From Roseateles hydrophilus (GTDB taxonomy: Bacteria; Pseudomonadota; Gammaproteobacteria; Burkholderiales; Burkholderiaceae_C): DNA of 64,000 bases. Under the pieces are notes generated by a model, which saw only the letters and a list, made by a program, of their open reading frames with translations, was not told the origin of the DNA and did no database searches. Position 1 is the first letter of the stretch. Each line of letters begins with the position of its first letter. Where the stretch lies: positions 930,001 through 994,000 of the forward strand of contig NZ_JAPPUY010000001.1 of assembly GCF_026712245.1 (NCBI RefSeq), given 5' to 3'. The position numbers and the translations under genes are program-made. Shown here piece by piece: positions 34,524-45,604 of the stretch.

Positions 34524-35420
34524 TCAGATCACGCCCGGCCAGGCAGCGGCGTGCGGGGTGAAAGCGTCGCGCAGCGCGAGTGCCTGCGCTGCTGGCAGCG
34601 GCCCGGCTGCTACGGCCTCGAGGTTGCGCCGCAGGTTGTGCGGCGTGGCGGTGCCAACGATGACGCTGGCCGCGCCGGTGTGGAAGGCGGCGAAGCGCAG
34701 CGCCTGCGCCGCCAGCGTGGCGGTGGCGTCCGCCTGCGTACCGGTCGGTAAGCCCATGGCCTGCCAGCGGTCCCAATAGTGGCCTTCGGCAACGTCGGTC
34801 GGGCGGCTGCGGTGCCGCCATACGGCGCCGGCCAGCGGGCGCTTGGCGATGACGCCGAGGCCGGCGTGGTCGGCCAGCGCGGCGCGCCGCTGCAGGTGGG
34901 CCTGGTCGCAGACGCTCACCGAGGTCTGCAGGCTGCCGAAGGCGCCGCTGCCGATGGCGAAGTCCACCTCGTCGTTGTCGCCCGAGTACGCGGCCACGCG
35001 CAGCTTGCCGGCCGCGCGGCAGTCCTGCAGCGCGCGGATGACATCGCCCTGCTGCAGCACAGGCAGTGGGCAGGAGTGCAGGTGGACGATGTCCAGCCAG
35101 TCCGTGCGCATCAGCCGCAGCGCGCGCTCGACGCCTTGCACGATGCAGTCGTAGGTCCAGTCGGGCACGCCGTCCACGCCGTAGCCGACCTTGGTGGACA
35201 GCACGAACTCGGCGCGCCGCGCACTGAGGTGGCGGCCGATGCGCTCCTCGCTGAGGCCGTAGCCGCGCGCGGTGTCGATGAGGGTGATGCCCAGGTCCAG
35301 CACCTGGTGCAGCAGCGCGGCGGCCTCGGCCTCGGTGGTGCGCAGGTCGTTCAGGTGCATGGCCCCGAAGCCCAGCGCCGACACGCGCAGGCCGGTGTGG
35401 CCCAGCAGCCGCTGCTCCAT
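34524..35420 (-). CDS. Aldo/keto reductase
   Basis: NAD(P)H-dependent oxidoreductase of 298 residues with the AKR tetrad: Asp in LIDTARGYG (D49), Tyr 54, Lys in LSTKVGYG (K77) and His in DIVHLHS (H113 or H115). The sequence resembles the L-fucose/galactose dehydrogenase-like branch of the family (FGAMHLNDLR opening, STKVG block), so a sugar substrate is plausible. The start codon overlaps the amylase stop by one base, placing it last in the maltodextrin operon. A role there has no obvious precedent known to me. Confidence 0.88.
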   Translation of the reverse strand: MEQRLLGHTGLRVSALGFGAMHLNDLRTTEAEAAALLHQVLDLGITLIDTARGYGLSEERIGRHLSARRAEFVLSTKVGYGVDGVPDWTYDCIVQGVERALRLMRTDWLDIVHLHSCPLPVLQQGDVIRALQDCRAAGKLRVAAYSGDNDEVDFAIGSGAFGSLQTSVSVCDQAHLQRRAALADHAGLGVIAKRPLAGAVWRHRSRPTDVAEGHYWDRWQAMGLPTGTQADATATLAAQALRFAAFHTGAASVIVGTATPHNLRRNLEAVAAGPLPAAQALALRDAFTPHAAAWPGVI

Positions 35421-37801
35421 CAGCGGGTCAACACCAGGCCGGACAGCGGCGCCAGCGTCAGCGTCAGCCGGCCCCGGCGCGCCTGCAACGGCTTGCCACC
35501 GTCCAGCGCGTTCGTGAAGCGCGCATCGCGCGGCAGGCCCGCGGGCAGCGTGACATGCACGGTGCGCGGCTGCAGGCTGTTGTTGGTGGCGGTCAGCGCC
35601 CAGGTGGGGCCGAGCTGGCGAGCCAGCACCAGCACGTGGTCATCCGCGTGCAGCGGCGCCGACAGCGTGCCGTGGCGCAGCACCGGCAGCTCGTGACGCA
35701 GTGCCACCAGGCGCTTGAACTCGCGCAGCAGCGCCTCGTCAGGCTGGCCGCCTTGGTCGGCCCAGGGGTAGGGCGCGCGGTTGTAGGGGTCATCGCCACC
35801 GCCCAGGCCCACTTCGTCGCCGTAGTAGATGGTGGGCGCGCCGGGGTAGGTCATCTGGAAGAACACCGACAGCAGCAGCCGGCGCTTGGCCTGCGGCAGG
35901 TCGCGGTCTTCGCCGAAGTGGTGCAGCGCGCGGGGCTGGTCGTGCGTGGACAGCAGGTTCATCAGTGCCGAGAAGGCCTGCGGCGGGTAGGCCTCGCGCA
36001 TCAGCTCGAGGTTGGCGGCCGCCAGCTTGCCGCTCTTGCCGGCGGCGTAGTCCAGCACCGCGTTGCGGAAGATGTAGTTCATCGTGCTGTCGAACATGTC
36101 GCCGAGGAAGTACTTGGAACTGTCGAACCAGGTCTCGGCGACGGTCAGCGCGTCGGGCTTCTTGGCCTTGACGGCGCTGCGCCATTCGCGCCAGAAGTCG
36201 TCGGGCACCCAGGGCGCCACGTCCATGCGCCAGCCGGCGGCGCCACGGTCCAGCCAGTAGTTCGTGACCGAGTCGGGGTCGCGGTAGGCGTAGGCACGCC
36301 AGGACGGGTCGTTCTTGTCCAACTCCGGCAGGTCGCTCACGCCCACCCAGCCCTGGAACTGCTTGTTGGGGTCCTTCTCGTCGGGCTTGAACTTGAACCA
36401 GCTGGCGTAGGGCGAGGCCGGGTTGATCTTGCCGTTGTCGAAGGCGCCGCCCGCCGGGAAATTCCCAAACCGGTTGAAGTACGGCGAGTCCGCGCCGACG
36501 TGGTTCAGCGAAGTGTCCGGGATGACGCGGATGCCGCGCTTGGCGGCTTCGGCGCACAGGCGCTCGAAGTCGGCGTTGCTGCCGAAGGCGGGGTCGATCT
36601 GCTTGTAGTCGGCCGCGTCGTACTTGTGGTTGCTGGGCGCGCGGAAGACCGGTGTGAGGTAGAGCGCGTTGGCGCCCAGGGCCTTGATGTAGTCGAGCTT
36701 GTCGATCAGGCCCTGCAGGTCGCCGCCGAAGAAGTCGTTGTTGAACAGCGCGTCGGAGCCGTCGCCCGTGCCGGGCTTGAAGGGCTTCTCGTTCCAGCGG
36801 GCGTGGCGCTCCACGTCACGGTCCTGGTAGCGGTCCTGCGGGCGGCCGCCGCCGGGGCGTGGGTCGTTGCTGGCATCGCCGTTGCGAAAGCGCTCGGGGA
36901 AGACGTAGTAGTAGACGACGTCGCGCGCCCAGGCCGGCACCTGGAAGTCGGCCGCGTGGATGGTCTGGCGGTAGCGGCGCACGCGGTTGAGGTTGGCCGG
37001 CAGGCGCTCGACCGTGGCCGGGCCCATGGAGCCCTTCTCGCGCGTCCAGTAGATCGCGTCCTTGTTGTTCTGCAGCGCGTACTTGCCCTGGGCGCTCTCG
37101 ATCTCGAACCAATAGCCGTAGACGCCGGCAGCGTCGAAGCGGTAGCGCGCGCTGAAGCCGGTGCCCAGGCCGCGGGCGCGCGGCGTCATGGGGATGCGGG
37201 CCAGCGGCTCGTAGGCGAGCTGCTCCTGGTTGCCGCTCATCTGGCGGCGCTCGATGACGAGCGTGGCGGCCTTCAGCCCCGGCATGTCGTTGCCGATGCT
37301 GAAGCTCACGTCGGTGCCAGCCGGCTGGGCGCCGAAGGGCTGCTTGAAGGCGGTGTCGCGCGAGTCGAAGCGGGTGCGCAGCGCGACCTTGTCGGTCAGC
37401 GGCGCGGGCGGCGTGGGCTTGAAGCTGAGCGGGCCGACGCTGAGTTGCGCGCTGCCGTCAGCGGCGATGCTCAGGCGCAGCGTGTGCTCGCCGGAGAACT
37501 CGCGCCGGATGTTGCCGGCGCCGCCCCGGGCCGGGTTGCCCTGACCGTCGCCGCCAAAGGTGAGGCGGTCTGTCCAGTCCTCGTCAGCGAGCTTGAACTC
37601 CTGCACGCCGCTGGCCTTGAGGTTCAGGAAGTAGGCGTCGCAGCGGTACTCGAAGGCGTACTCGTCCGCCGCCGCCCAGTTGTTCACGCCGCCGCGCAGG
37701 TAGAGCGTGGCGTCGCCCAGCGGCGCGGGTTTGCAGTCGGCGGCGTGGGACGCCGAGGCGAGCGAAAGCAGCGCTGCGCACAGCGCGAGGAGTTTCATCA
37801 T
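35420..37801 (-). CDS. Exported GH13 amylase/neopullulanase-like enzyme
   Basis: Periplasmic or secreted alpha-glucan hydrolase of 793 residues. A signal peptide (MMKLLALCAALLSL, ending SHA) leads into an N-terminal starch-binding-like domain (LYLRGGVNNW near residue 40, then YRCDAYFLNL), a linker beta domain, and the GH13 barrel with nucleophile in GWRMDVAP (D527), acid/base in VAETW (E556) and STHDQPR (D621). The late YYGDEVGLGGGDDPYNR block is typical of cyclomaltodextrinase/neopullulanase-type GH13. The start could also be ATG 37828; neither has a good Shine-Dalgarno. It follows malG after 187 bases of structured sequence. Confidence 0.9.
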   Translation of the reverse strand: MMKLLALCAALLSLASASHAADCKPAPLGDATLYLRGGVNNWAAADEYAFEYRCDAYFLNLKASGVQEFKLADEDWTDRLTFGGDGQGNPARGGAGNIRREFSGEHTLRLSIAADGSAQLSVGPLSFKPTPPAPLTDKVALRTRFDSRDTAFKQPFGAQPAGTDVSFSIGNDMPGLKAATLVIERRQMSGNQEQLAYEPLARIPMTPRARGLGTGFSARYRFDAAGVYGYWFEIESAQGKYALQNNKDAIYWTREKGSMGPATVERLPANLNRVRRYRQTIHAADFQVPAWARDVVYYYVFPERFRNGDASNDPRPGGGRPQDRYQDRDVERHARWNEKPFKPGTGDGSDALFNNDFFGGDLQGLIDKLDYIKALGANALYLTPVFRAPSNHKYDAADYKQIDPAFGSNADFERLCAEAAKRGIRVIPDTSLNHVGADSPYFNRFGNFPAGGAFDNGKINPASPYASWFKFKPDEKDPNKQFQGWVGVSDLPELDKNDPSWRAYAYRDPDSVTNYWLDRGAAGWRMDVAPWVPDDFWREWRSAVKAKKPDALTVAETWFDSSKYFLGDMFDSTMNYIFRNAVLDYAAGKSGKLAAANLELMREAYPPQAFSALMNLLSTHDQPRALHHFGEDRDLPQAKRRLLLSVFFQMTYPGAPTIYYGDEVGLGGGDDPYNRAPYPWADQGGQPDEALLREFKRLVALRHELPVLRHGTLSAPLHADDHVLVLARQLGPTWALTATNNSLQPRTVHVTLPAGLPRDARFTNALDGGKPLQARRGRLTLTLAPLSGLVLTR

Positions 37802-37988
37802 TTGTTGATGCCGTCGGAACGGTTTCATGCCATTTGAAGTTTGCGGGCCGAGCGCCGGGCCGTTCCCAAGCCGGCCCGCGCTGGCGACGTGCTTGCGGCT
37901 CCATGCCGCAAGCATCGCCGTCCCCTCGGGGGACCGACCAGGCTCGCTTGCGTTCAGCGATGCGAGGCTGGGCGAGGGGTCTGCCTGC
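37802..37988 (-). other. Structured intergenic region between malG and the amylase gene
   Basis: Holds two perfect hairpins: TGCTTGCGGC/GCCGCAAGCA (37890-37899 and 37905-37914, 5-base loop) and GTCCCC/GGGGAC (37920-37925 and 37929-37934). Neither is followed by a T-run in either direction. Position inside an operon resembles the RNA-stabilising or processing elements found between mal genes elsewhere, and the sequence may be a dispersed chromosomal repeat. Confidence 0.55.
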
Positions 37989-38879
37989 TCAGCCCTTGAC
38001 GCCGCCAGCAGTCAGGCCGGAGACGATCCAGCGCTGGGCGAGCAGGAAGACCGCCGTGATCGGCAGCCCGGAGAGCACCGCCGCAGCGGCGAAGTCGCCC
38101 CACAGGAAGCGCTGGTCATGCAGGAAGTACTTGGAGCCGACCGCGAGGGTGAGGTTGCTTTCCTCGCGCAGCAGGATGCTGGCCACGGGGTACTCGATGA
38201 TGGTGCCGATGAAGGCCAGCACGAACACCACCATCAGGATGGGCACGGCCATGGGCAGCAGCACGCGCGAGAAGGCCTGCCAGTGCGTGGCGCCGTCGAC
38301 CTTGGCGTTCTCCTCGATCTCCACCGGGATGGTCTCGAAGTAGCCCTTGATGGTCCACACATGGGTGGCGATGCCGCCCAGATAGGCCAGCACCAGGCCG
38401 GCATGCGTCTCGACGCCGAGTGCCGGGATGTAGGTGCCGATGGTCTCGAAGATCGCGAAGATGGCCACCAGCGCCAGCACCGGCGGGAACATCTGCAGCA
38501 GCAGCATGCCGTTGAGCACGGGCTTGCTGAAGCTGAACTTGAGCCGCGCGAAGGCGTAGGCCGCGGTCGTGGAGATGGCGACGATGAGGAAGGCCGACGC
38601 GGTGGCGATCTTGATGGAGTTCCACAGCCAGGTCAGCACCGGGAAGGGCGGCTGCACGAGGCTGCCGTCGGCGGCCTGGTAGGGAATGCCAAGCGCGAGC
38701 TTCCAGTGCTCCAGGCTGATCTCGGTCGGGATCAGGCTGCCGGTGGCGAAGTTGCCGGGCCGCAGCGAGATCGAGACGACCGCCAGCAGCGGGAAGAGGG
38801 TGATGGCGATGAACACCCACATCACCGCGTGGGCGGCGAAGGTGCGCCAGCGGGCTTGTTTGCCGAGGACGATGGCCAT
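37989..38879 (-). CDS. malG: Maltodextrin ABC transporter permease MalG
   Basis: Inner-membrane permease of 296 residues with six hydrophobic segments. The cytoplasmic EAA loop is visible as [20 protein letters not shown], with the usual G-x(9)-P spacing to the MalK-coupling end (LLPMAVP). It pairs with MalF. Length matches E. coli MalG (296). It starts 13 bases after malF. Confidence 0.95.
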   Translation of the reverse strand: MAIVLGKQARWRTFAAHAVMWVFIAITLFPLLAVVSISLRPGNFATGSLIPTEISLEHWKLALGIPYQAADGSLVQPPFPVLTWLWNSIKIATASAFLIVAISTTAAYAFARLKFSFSKPVLNGMLLLQMFPPVLALVAIFAIFETIGTYIPALGVETHAGLVLAYLGGIATHVWTIKGYFETIPVEIEENAKVDGATHWQAFSRVLLPMAVPILMVVFVLAFIGTIIEYPVASILLREESNLTLAVGSKYFLHDQRFLWGDFAAAAVLSGLPITAVFLLAQRWIVSGLTAGGVKG

Positions 38880-38892
38880 GTCGGGTTCCTTC

Positions 38893-40478
<1,586 letters not shown>

Positions 40479-40482
<4 letters not shown>

Positions 40483-41650
40483 TTGTTCAGCAGCATCCGG
40501 GCGGCCGCGCCGTCGAGCGCGTCCTTCGGTGATTGCAGGCCGTTGGTGATGGCTTCCAGTGCCGCGTCCATCGCGGTCCAGAAGCGGCCCACCTCGGGGA
40601 TGTTGGGAATGGGCGCGCCGTTGCGCGCGTTGACCATGCTGGCCGCGATCAGCGGGTTGACCGACAGCTCGGCGTAGAAGGCCTTGTTGGCCGGTACGCC
40701 GATGGGCACGTCGGCGTCCAGCACCTTCAGCGCCTCGGGGCGCATCAGGTGGTTCTCGATGAACTCCTTGGCCAGGTCCTTGTGCTTGCTGGGCGCGGCG
40801 ATCATGCAGCCCAGCACGCCGACGAAGCTCTTGCTCGGCTGGCCGGGCACGACGGCCGGGATGCCGGCCACGCCGAAGTCGATCTTGGCGCGGCGCGCGT
40901 TGTCCCAGGCCCAGGGGCCGGAGATCATCATCGCCACCTCGCCGCGCGCGAAGCCGGACTCCATCTCCGCGTAGTTGGCGCCCTTGGGCATGTGGCCGTC
41001 ACGGATCAGGCGATCCAGCACCTGCGCGGCGCGCAGGGCGCCGTCGGTGTTGACGCCGACCTTGCCGGCGTCGAAATCACCCTGCGCGTTGCGCCCGAAG
41101 ATCTCGCCGCCCGCGCCGGCCAGCAGGGGCCAGGTGAAGAAGCTCTTGTTGTAGTGCCACAGGATGGCGCGCTTGCCTTGGCGTTGCAGTTGGCGGTCCA
41201 GCGCGATGACCTCGTCCCAGGTCTGCGGCGGCGTCTTCACCAGCGCCTTGTTGTAGATGAGCCCGGTCGTCTCGATGGCCAGCGGGTAGCCCCAGATGCG
41301 GCCGCGGTAGCTGAGCGCGTCCCAGGCCTGCGCCTCGGACTCGGCCTTCAGGCGCGCGGAGGGGCGCAGCGGCGTCAGCAGGCCGGCCTTGGCCCACTCG
41401 CCGACGCGGTCGTGTGGCCAGCAGAAGATGTCCGGCCCCTTGCCTGCACCGGCGGCCTGCTGGAACTTGTCGGTGGGGTCCACCGGATGCTCCACGACGA
41501 CCTTGACGCCCGACACCTTCTCGAAGGCGTCGCCGACCTTCTGCAGGCCGTTGTAGGCCTTGTCGCTGTTGATCCAGACCAGCAACTGCGGCGACTTCGC
41601 CACGGCTGACCCGGCGGCCAGCAGGGCCGCCATGCAGACAGCGGCCAGCC

Positions 41651-41654
<4 letters not shown>
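40479..41654 (-). CDS. malE: Periplasmic maltodextrin-binding protein MalE
   Basis: Solute receptor of the ABC importer, 391 residues with a signal peptide (residues 1-19, ending AVA). The mature part follows E. coli MalE closely: [47 protein letters not shown], the [15 protein letters not shown] block and a C-terminal [14 protein letters not shown]. Unusually for mal systems it is the second gene, after malK, overlapping it by four bases. Confidence 0.95.
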
Positions 41655-42772
<1,118 letters not shown>

Positions 42773-42863
42773 TTCTTACCTTTCAATCAACGGGCGCCGG
42801 CGCTTGGCGCGGGCCCGCTTGTCTCGCAGAATCGGGCTCAAATTTCACGTGTTTGGCCGTCTT

Positions 42864-42878
42864 TGTAGACAATATACA
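42864..42878. promoter_or_regulatory. HexR-type operator over the malK promoter
   Basis: TGTAGACAATATACA has the TGTA-N7-TACA frame of HexR sites, though the inner arms are imperfect. On the minus strand it contains TATATT, a good -10 hexamer, with TTGTTG 17 bases upstream as a possible -35. A bound regulator would therefore cover the malK promoter. Confidence 0.5.
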
Positions 42879-42973
42879 TTCCGAGGCGGGCGGCAACAAC
42901 AGGAACTTCCTTTGCGAACTCTGCATAAAACAAGGAAAATCAAGGTGTTGCGATGCTTGTCGGGTTTTCCCGA

Positions 42974-42988
42974 TGTAGTCAAACTACA
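42974..42988. promoter_or_regulatory. HexR-type operator upstream of glgP
   Basis: TGTAGTCAAACTACA is a perfect 6-3-6 palindrome and the best match in the window to the HexR consensus TGTAGT-N3-ACTACA. It lies 83 bases before glgP. With the site at 42864-42878 it gives the divergent malK and glgP genes one palindrome each, the same arrangement as at the two glucokinase genes. The rest of the 299-base gap is AT-rich and shows no further clear feature. Confidence 0.7.
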
Positions 42989-43071
42989 CAACTTGCCGTG
43001 ACTGGCCGATACTTCGGTCAACGCTGCCGGTCGAGTAGCATTCTTGCCCCCGTCGCCGGGGGCTGGCACTG

Positions 43072-45600
43072 ATGAACACCCCAACCACCAAGAGCGCCGC
43101 GTCCGCCGTGGCGCGCAAGTCCAGCACCAAGGCCTCCCCCGCGATGAAGAAGCCGACCCCTCTGAGCGCCGAAGACCAGGCGCTGCATGCCGCGTTCGAG
43201 ACTGCCTACGAGCGCGAGCTGTCCCAATCCAGCCATGGCCCCACGCCGCAGGCGGCGCTGCATGCGGCGGCCGTGGCCTGCCGTGAGACGCTGGCGCGCC
43301 GCTGGGCCAGCACCCAGGCCGAGGATGCGCAGCGCGGCGAGAAGGCGCCGGTGCGCCGCGTGCACTACCTGTCGATGGAATTCCTGATGGGCCGCGCGCT
43401 GTCCAACGCGCTGGCCGCGCTCAAGCTTGTCGATCCGCTGCAGGCCAAGCTGGCCGCACAGGGCACGACGCTGGGCGACGTGCTGGAGCGCGAGCCCGAT
43501 GCCGCGCTGGGCAACGGCGGCCTGGGTCGCCTGGCGGCGTGCTTCCTGGACTCGTTCGCCGAGCTGGAGCTGCCGTCCTTCGGCTACGGCCTGCGCTACC
43601 GCTACGGCACCTTCGCGCAGGTCATCCAGCAGGGCCGCCAGCAGGAACAGCCCGATGACTGGACGCGCGACGCGCCCGCCTGGGAGCTGCCGCGCCACGA
43701 TGTGCGCTTCCACGTCGGCTTCGGTGGCCGCGTGGAGGTCGATGCCTCCGGCGTGCGCCGCTGGCTGCCGGCAGACGAGATCGAGGCGCAGGCCTTCGAC
43801 TTCATCGTGCCTGCCCACCACAGTGACCGCGTCTCCACGCTGCGCCAGTGGCAGGCCACGGCCGCGCCGATCGCTTTCAAGCCATTCTGCGAGGGCGACT
43901 ACGCCCGCGCTGCGCGCCACCAGGTGTTGGCCGACGCGCTGAACTGGGTGCTGTACCCCGATGACTCCACCGAGGCCGGCCGCGAGCTGCGCCTGAAGCA
44001 GGAGGCCTTCCTCGTCAGCGCGTCGCTGCAGGACCTGATCGCGCGCCACCTGCGCGAGTTCGGCACGCTGCACAACCTCGGCAAGACCAACGCCATCCAC
44101 CTGAACGACACGCACCCCGCGCTGGCGCCGGCCGAACTGATGCGCCTGCTGCTGGACGAACACGGCCTGGGCTGGGACGAGGCCTGGAAGATCACGCGCC
44201 AGGCGGTGGCCTACACCAACCACACGCTGATGCCCGAGGCGCTGGAGACCTGGCCGGTGCGCATGTTCGAGCAGCTGCTGCCGCGCCACCTCGAGATCAT
44301 TTACGAGATCAATCACCGCTTCCTGGAGGAGCTGCAGCAGCGCTTCCCGGGCGACCATGCGCTGGCGGCCCGCGTGTCCCTCATCGATGAGGGCGGCCAC
44401 GGCCACGGCGAGCGCCGCGTGCGCATGGCATCCCTCGCGCTGGTGGCCTCGCACCGCGTGAACGGCGTGGCGGCACTGCACTCGGAGCTGATGGTGCAGA
44501 CCATCTTTGCCGACTACGCTCGCATCTGGCCCGAGCGCTTCCACAACGTCACCAACGGCGTCACGCCGCGGCGCTGGCTGCAACAGGCCAACCCGGCGCT
44601 GTCCCGCCTGCTGGACAGCCGCATCGGCGATGGCTGGCGCAAGAACCTGGCGCAGCTGGGCGAGTTGGCGCCGCTGGCTGCCAACCGCGAGCTGGGCGAG
44701 GAGTTCCTGGCCGTCAAGCGCGCCAACAAGGAGCGCCTGGCCGCGCTGATCCGCCGCGAACTCGGCATCACGGTCAACGTCGACAGCCTGTTCGACATCC
44801 AGATCAAGCGCATCCATGAGTACAAGCGCCAGCTGTTGAACCTGCTGCACGTCATCAGCCGCTACCAGGCGATCCGCGACAACCCGGACGCGAACTGGGT
44901 GCCGCGCACGGTCATCATTGCCGGCAAGGCCGCCTCCGCCTACCAGATGGCCAAGAGCATCGTGCGCCTGGCGCACGACGTGGCCCGCGTCATCAACAGC
45001 GACCCGCGCGTGGGCGACAAGCTGAAGCTCGTGTTCCTGCCCAACTACAGCGTCACGCTGGCCGAAAGCATCATCCCGGCGGCCGACCTGTCGGAGCAGA
45101 TCTCCACCGCCGGCACCGAGGCCTCGGGCACCGGCAACATGAAGTTCGGCATGAACGGCGCGGTGACCATCGGCACCTGGGACGGCGCCAACATCGAGAT
45201 GGCCGAGGCCATGGGCGTGGAGAACATGTTCGTGTTCGGCCTGCGCGCCGATGCGGTCGCCAAGATCAAGCAGCTGGGCTACGACCCGCGCCTGTACGTC
45301 GAAGAGAATCGCCAGCTGAAGCGAGTCATCGATGCCATCTCGGCGGGTGTGTTCAGCAACGGCGATACCGAGCGCTACCGCGCCCTGGTGGACAGCCTGC
45401 TGCACCGCGACGTCTACCTGCTGATGGCCGATTTCGCTGACTACGTCGCCACCCAGGCCAAGGTCGATGCGCTGTTTGCCGACCGCGCCGCCTGGGCTGA
45501 GCGTGCGCTGCGCAACATCGCCGGCATGGGCCCGTTCTCGTCCGATCGCACGATCGCCGAGTACGTGGACCGTGTCTGGTCCGTCAAATCTCTGAACTGA
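43072..45600 (+). CDS. glgP: Glycogen/maltodextrin phosphorylase
   Basis: Cytoplasmic PLP enzyme releasing glucose 1-phosphate from alpha-1,4-glucan ends, 842 residues. Clear GT35 features are YLSMEFLMGR, GNGGLGRLAACFLDS, NDTHPALAPAELMR, VTNGVTPRRWL and the PLP-Lys region EASGTGNMKFGMNGA (K691). About 30 Ser/Lys/Ala-rich residues precede the conserved core, so ATG 43144 or another inner start is possible. First gene of glgP-glgB-glgX-malQ, four bases before glgB. Confidence 0.95.
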   Translation: MNTPTTKSAASAVARKSSTKASPAMKKPTPLSAEDQALHAAFETAYERELSQSSHGPTPQAALHAAAVACRETLARRWASTQAEDAQRGEKAPVRRVHYLSMEFLMGRALSNALAALKLVDPLQAKLAAQGTTLGDVLEREPDAALGNGGLGRLAACFLDSFAELELPSFGYGLRYRYGTFAQVIQQGRQQEQPDDWTRDAPAWELPRHDVRFHVGFGGRVEVDASGVRRWLPADEIEAQAFDFIVPAHHSDRVSTLRQWQATAAPIAFKPFCEGDYARAARHQVLADALNWVLYPDDSTEAGRELRLKQEAFLVSASLQDLIARHLREFGTLHNLGKTNAIHLNDTHPALAPAELMRLLLDEHGLGWDEAWKITRQAVAYTNHTLMPEALETWPVRMFEQLLPRHLEIIYEINHRFLEELQQRFPGDHALAARVSLIDEGGHGHGERRVRMASLALVASHRVNGVAALHSELMVQTIFADYARIWPERFHNVTNGVTPRRWLQQANPALSRLLDSRIGDGWRKNLAQLGELAPLAANRELGEEFLAVKRANKERLAALIRRELGITVNVDSLFDIQIKRIHEYKRQLLNLLHVISRYQAIRDNPDANWVPRTVIIAGKAASAYQMAKSIVRLAHDVARVINSDPRVGDKLKLVFLPNYSVTLAESIIPAADLSEQISTAGTEASGTGNMKFGMNGAVTIGTWDGANIEMAEAMGVENMFVFGLRADAVAKIKQLGYDPRLYVEENRQLKRVIDAISAGVFSNGDTERYRALVDSLLHRDVYLLMADFADYVATQAKVDALFADRAAWAERALRNIAGMGPFSSDRTIAEYVDRVWSVKSLN

Positions 45601-45604
45601 TCCG

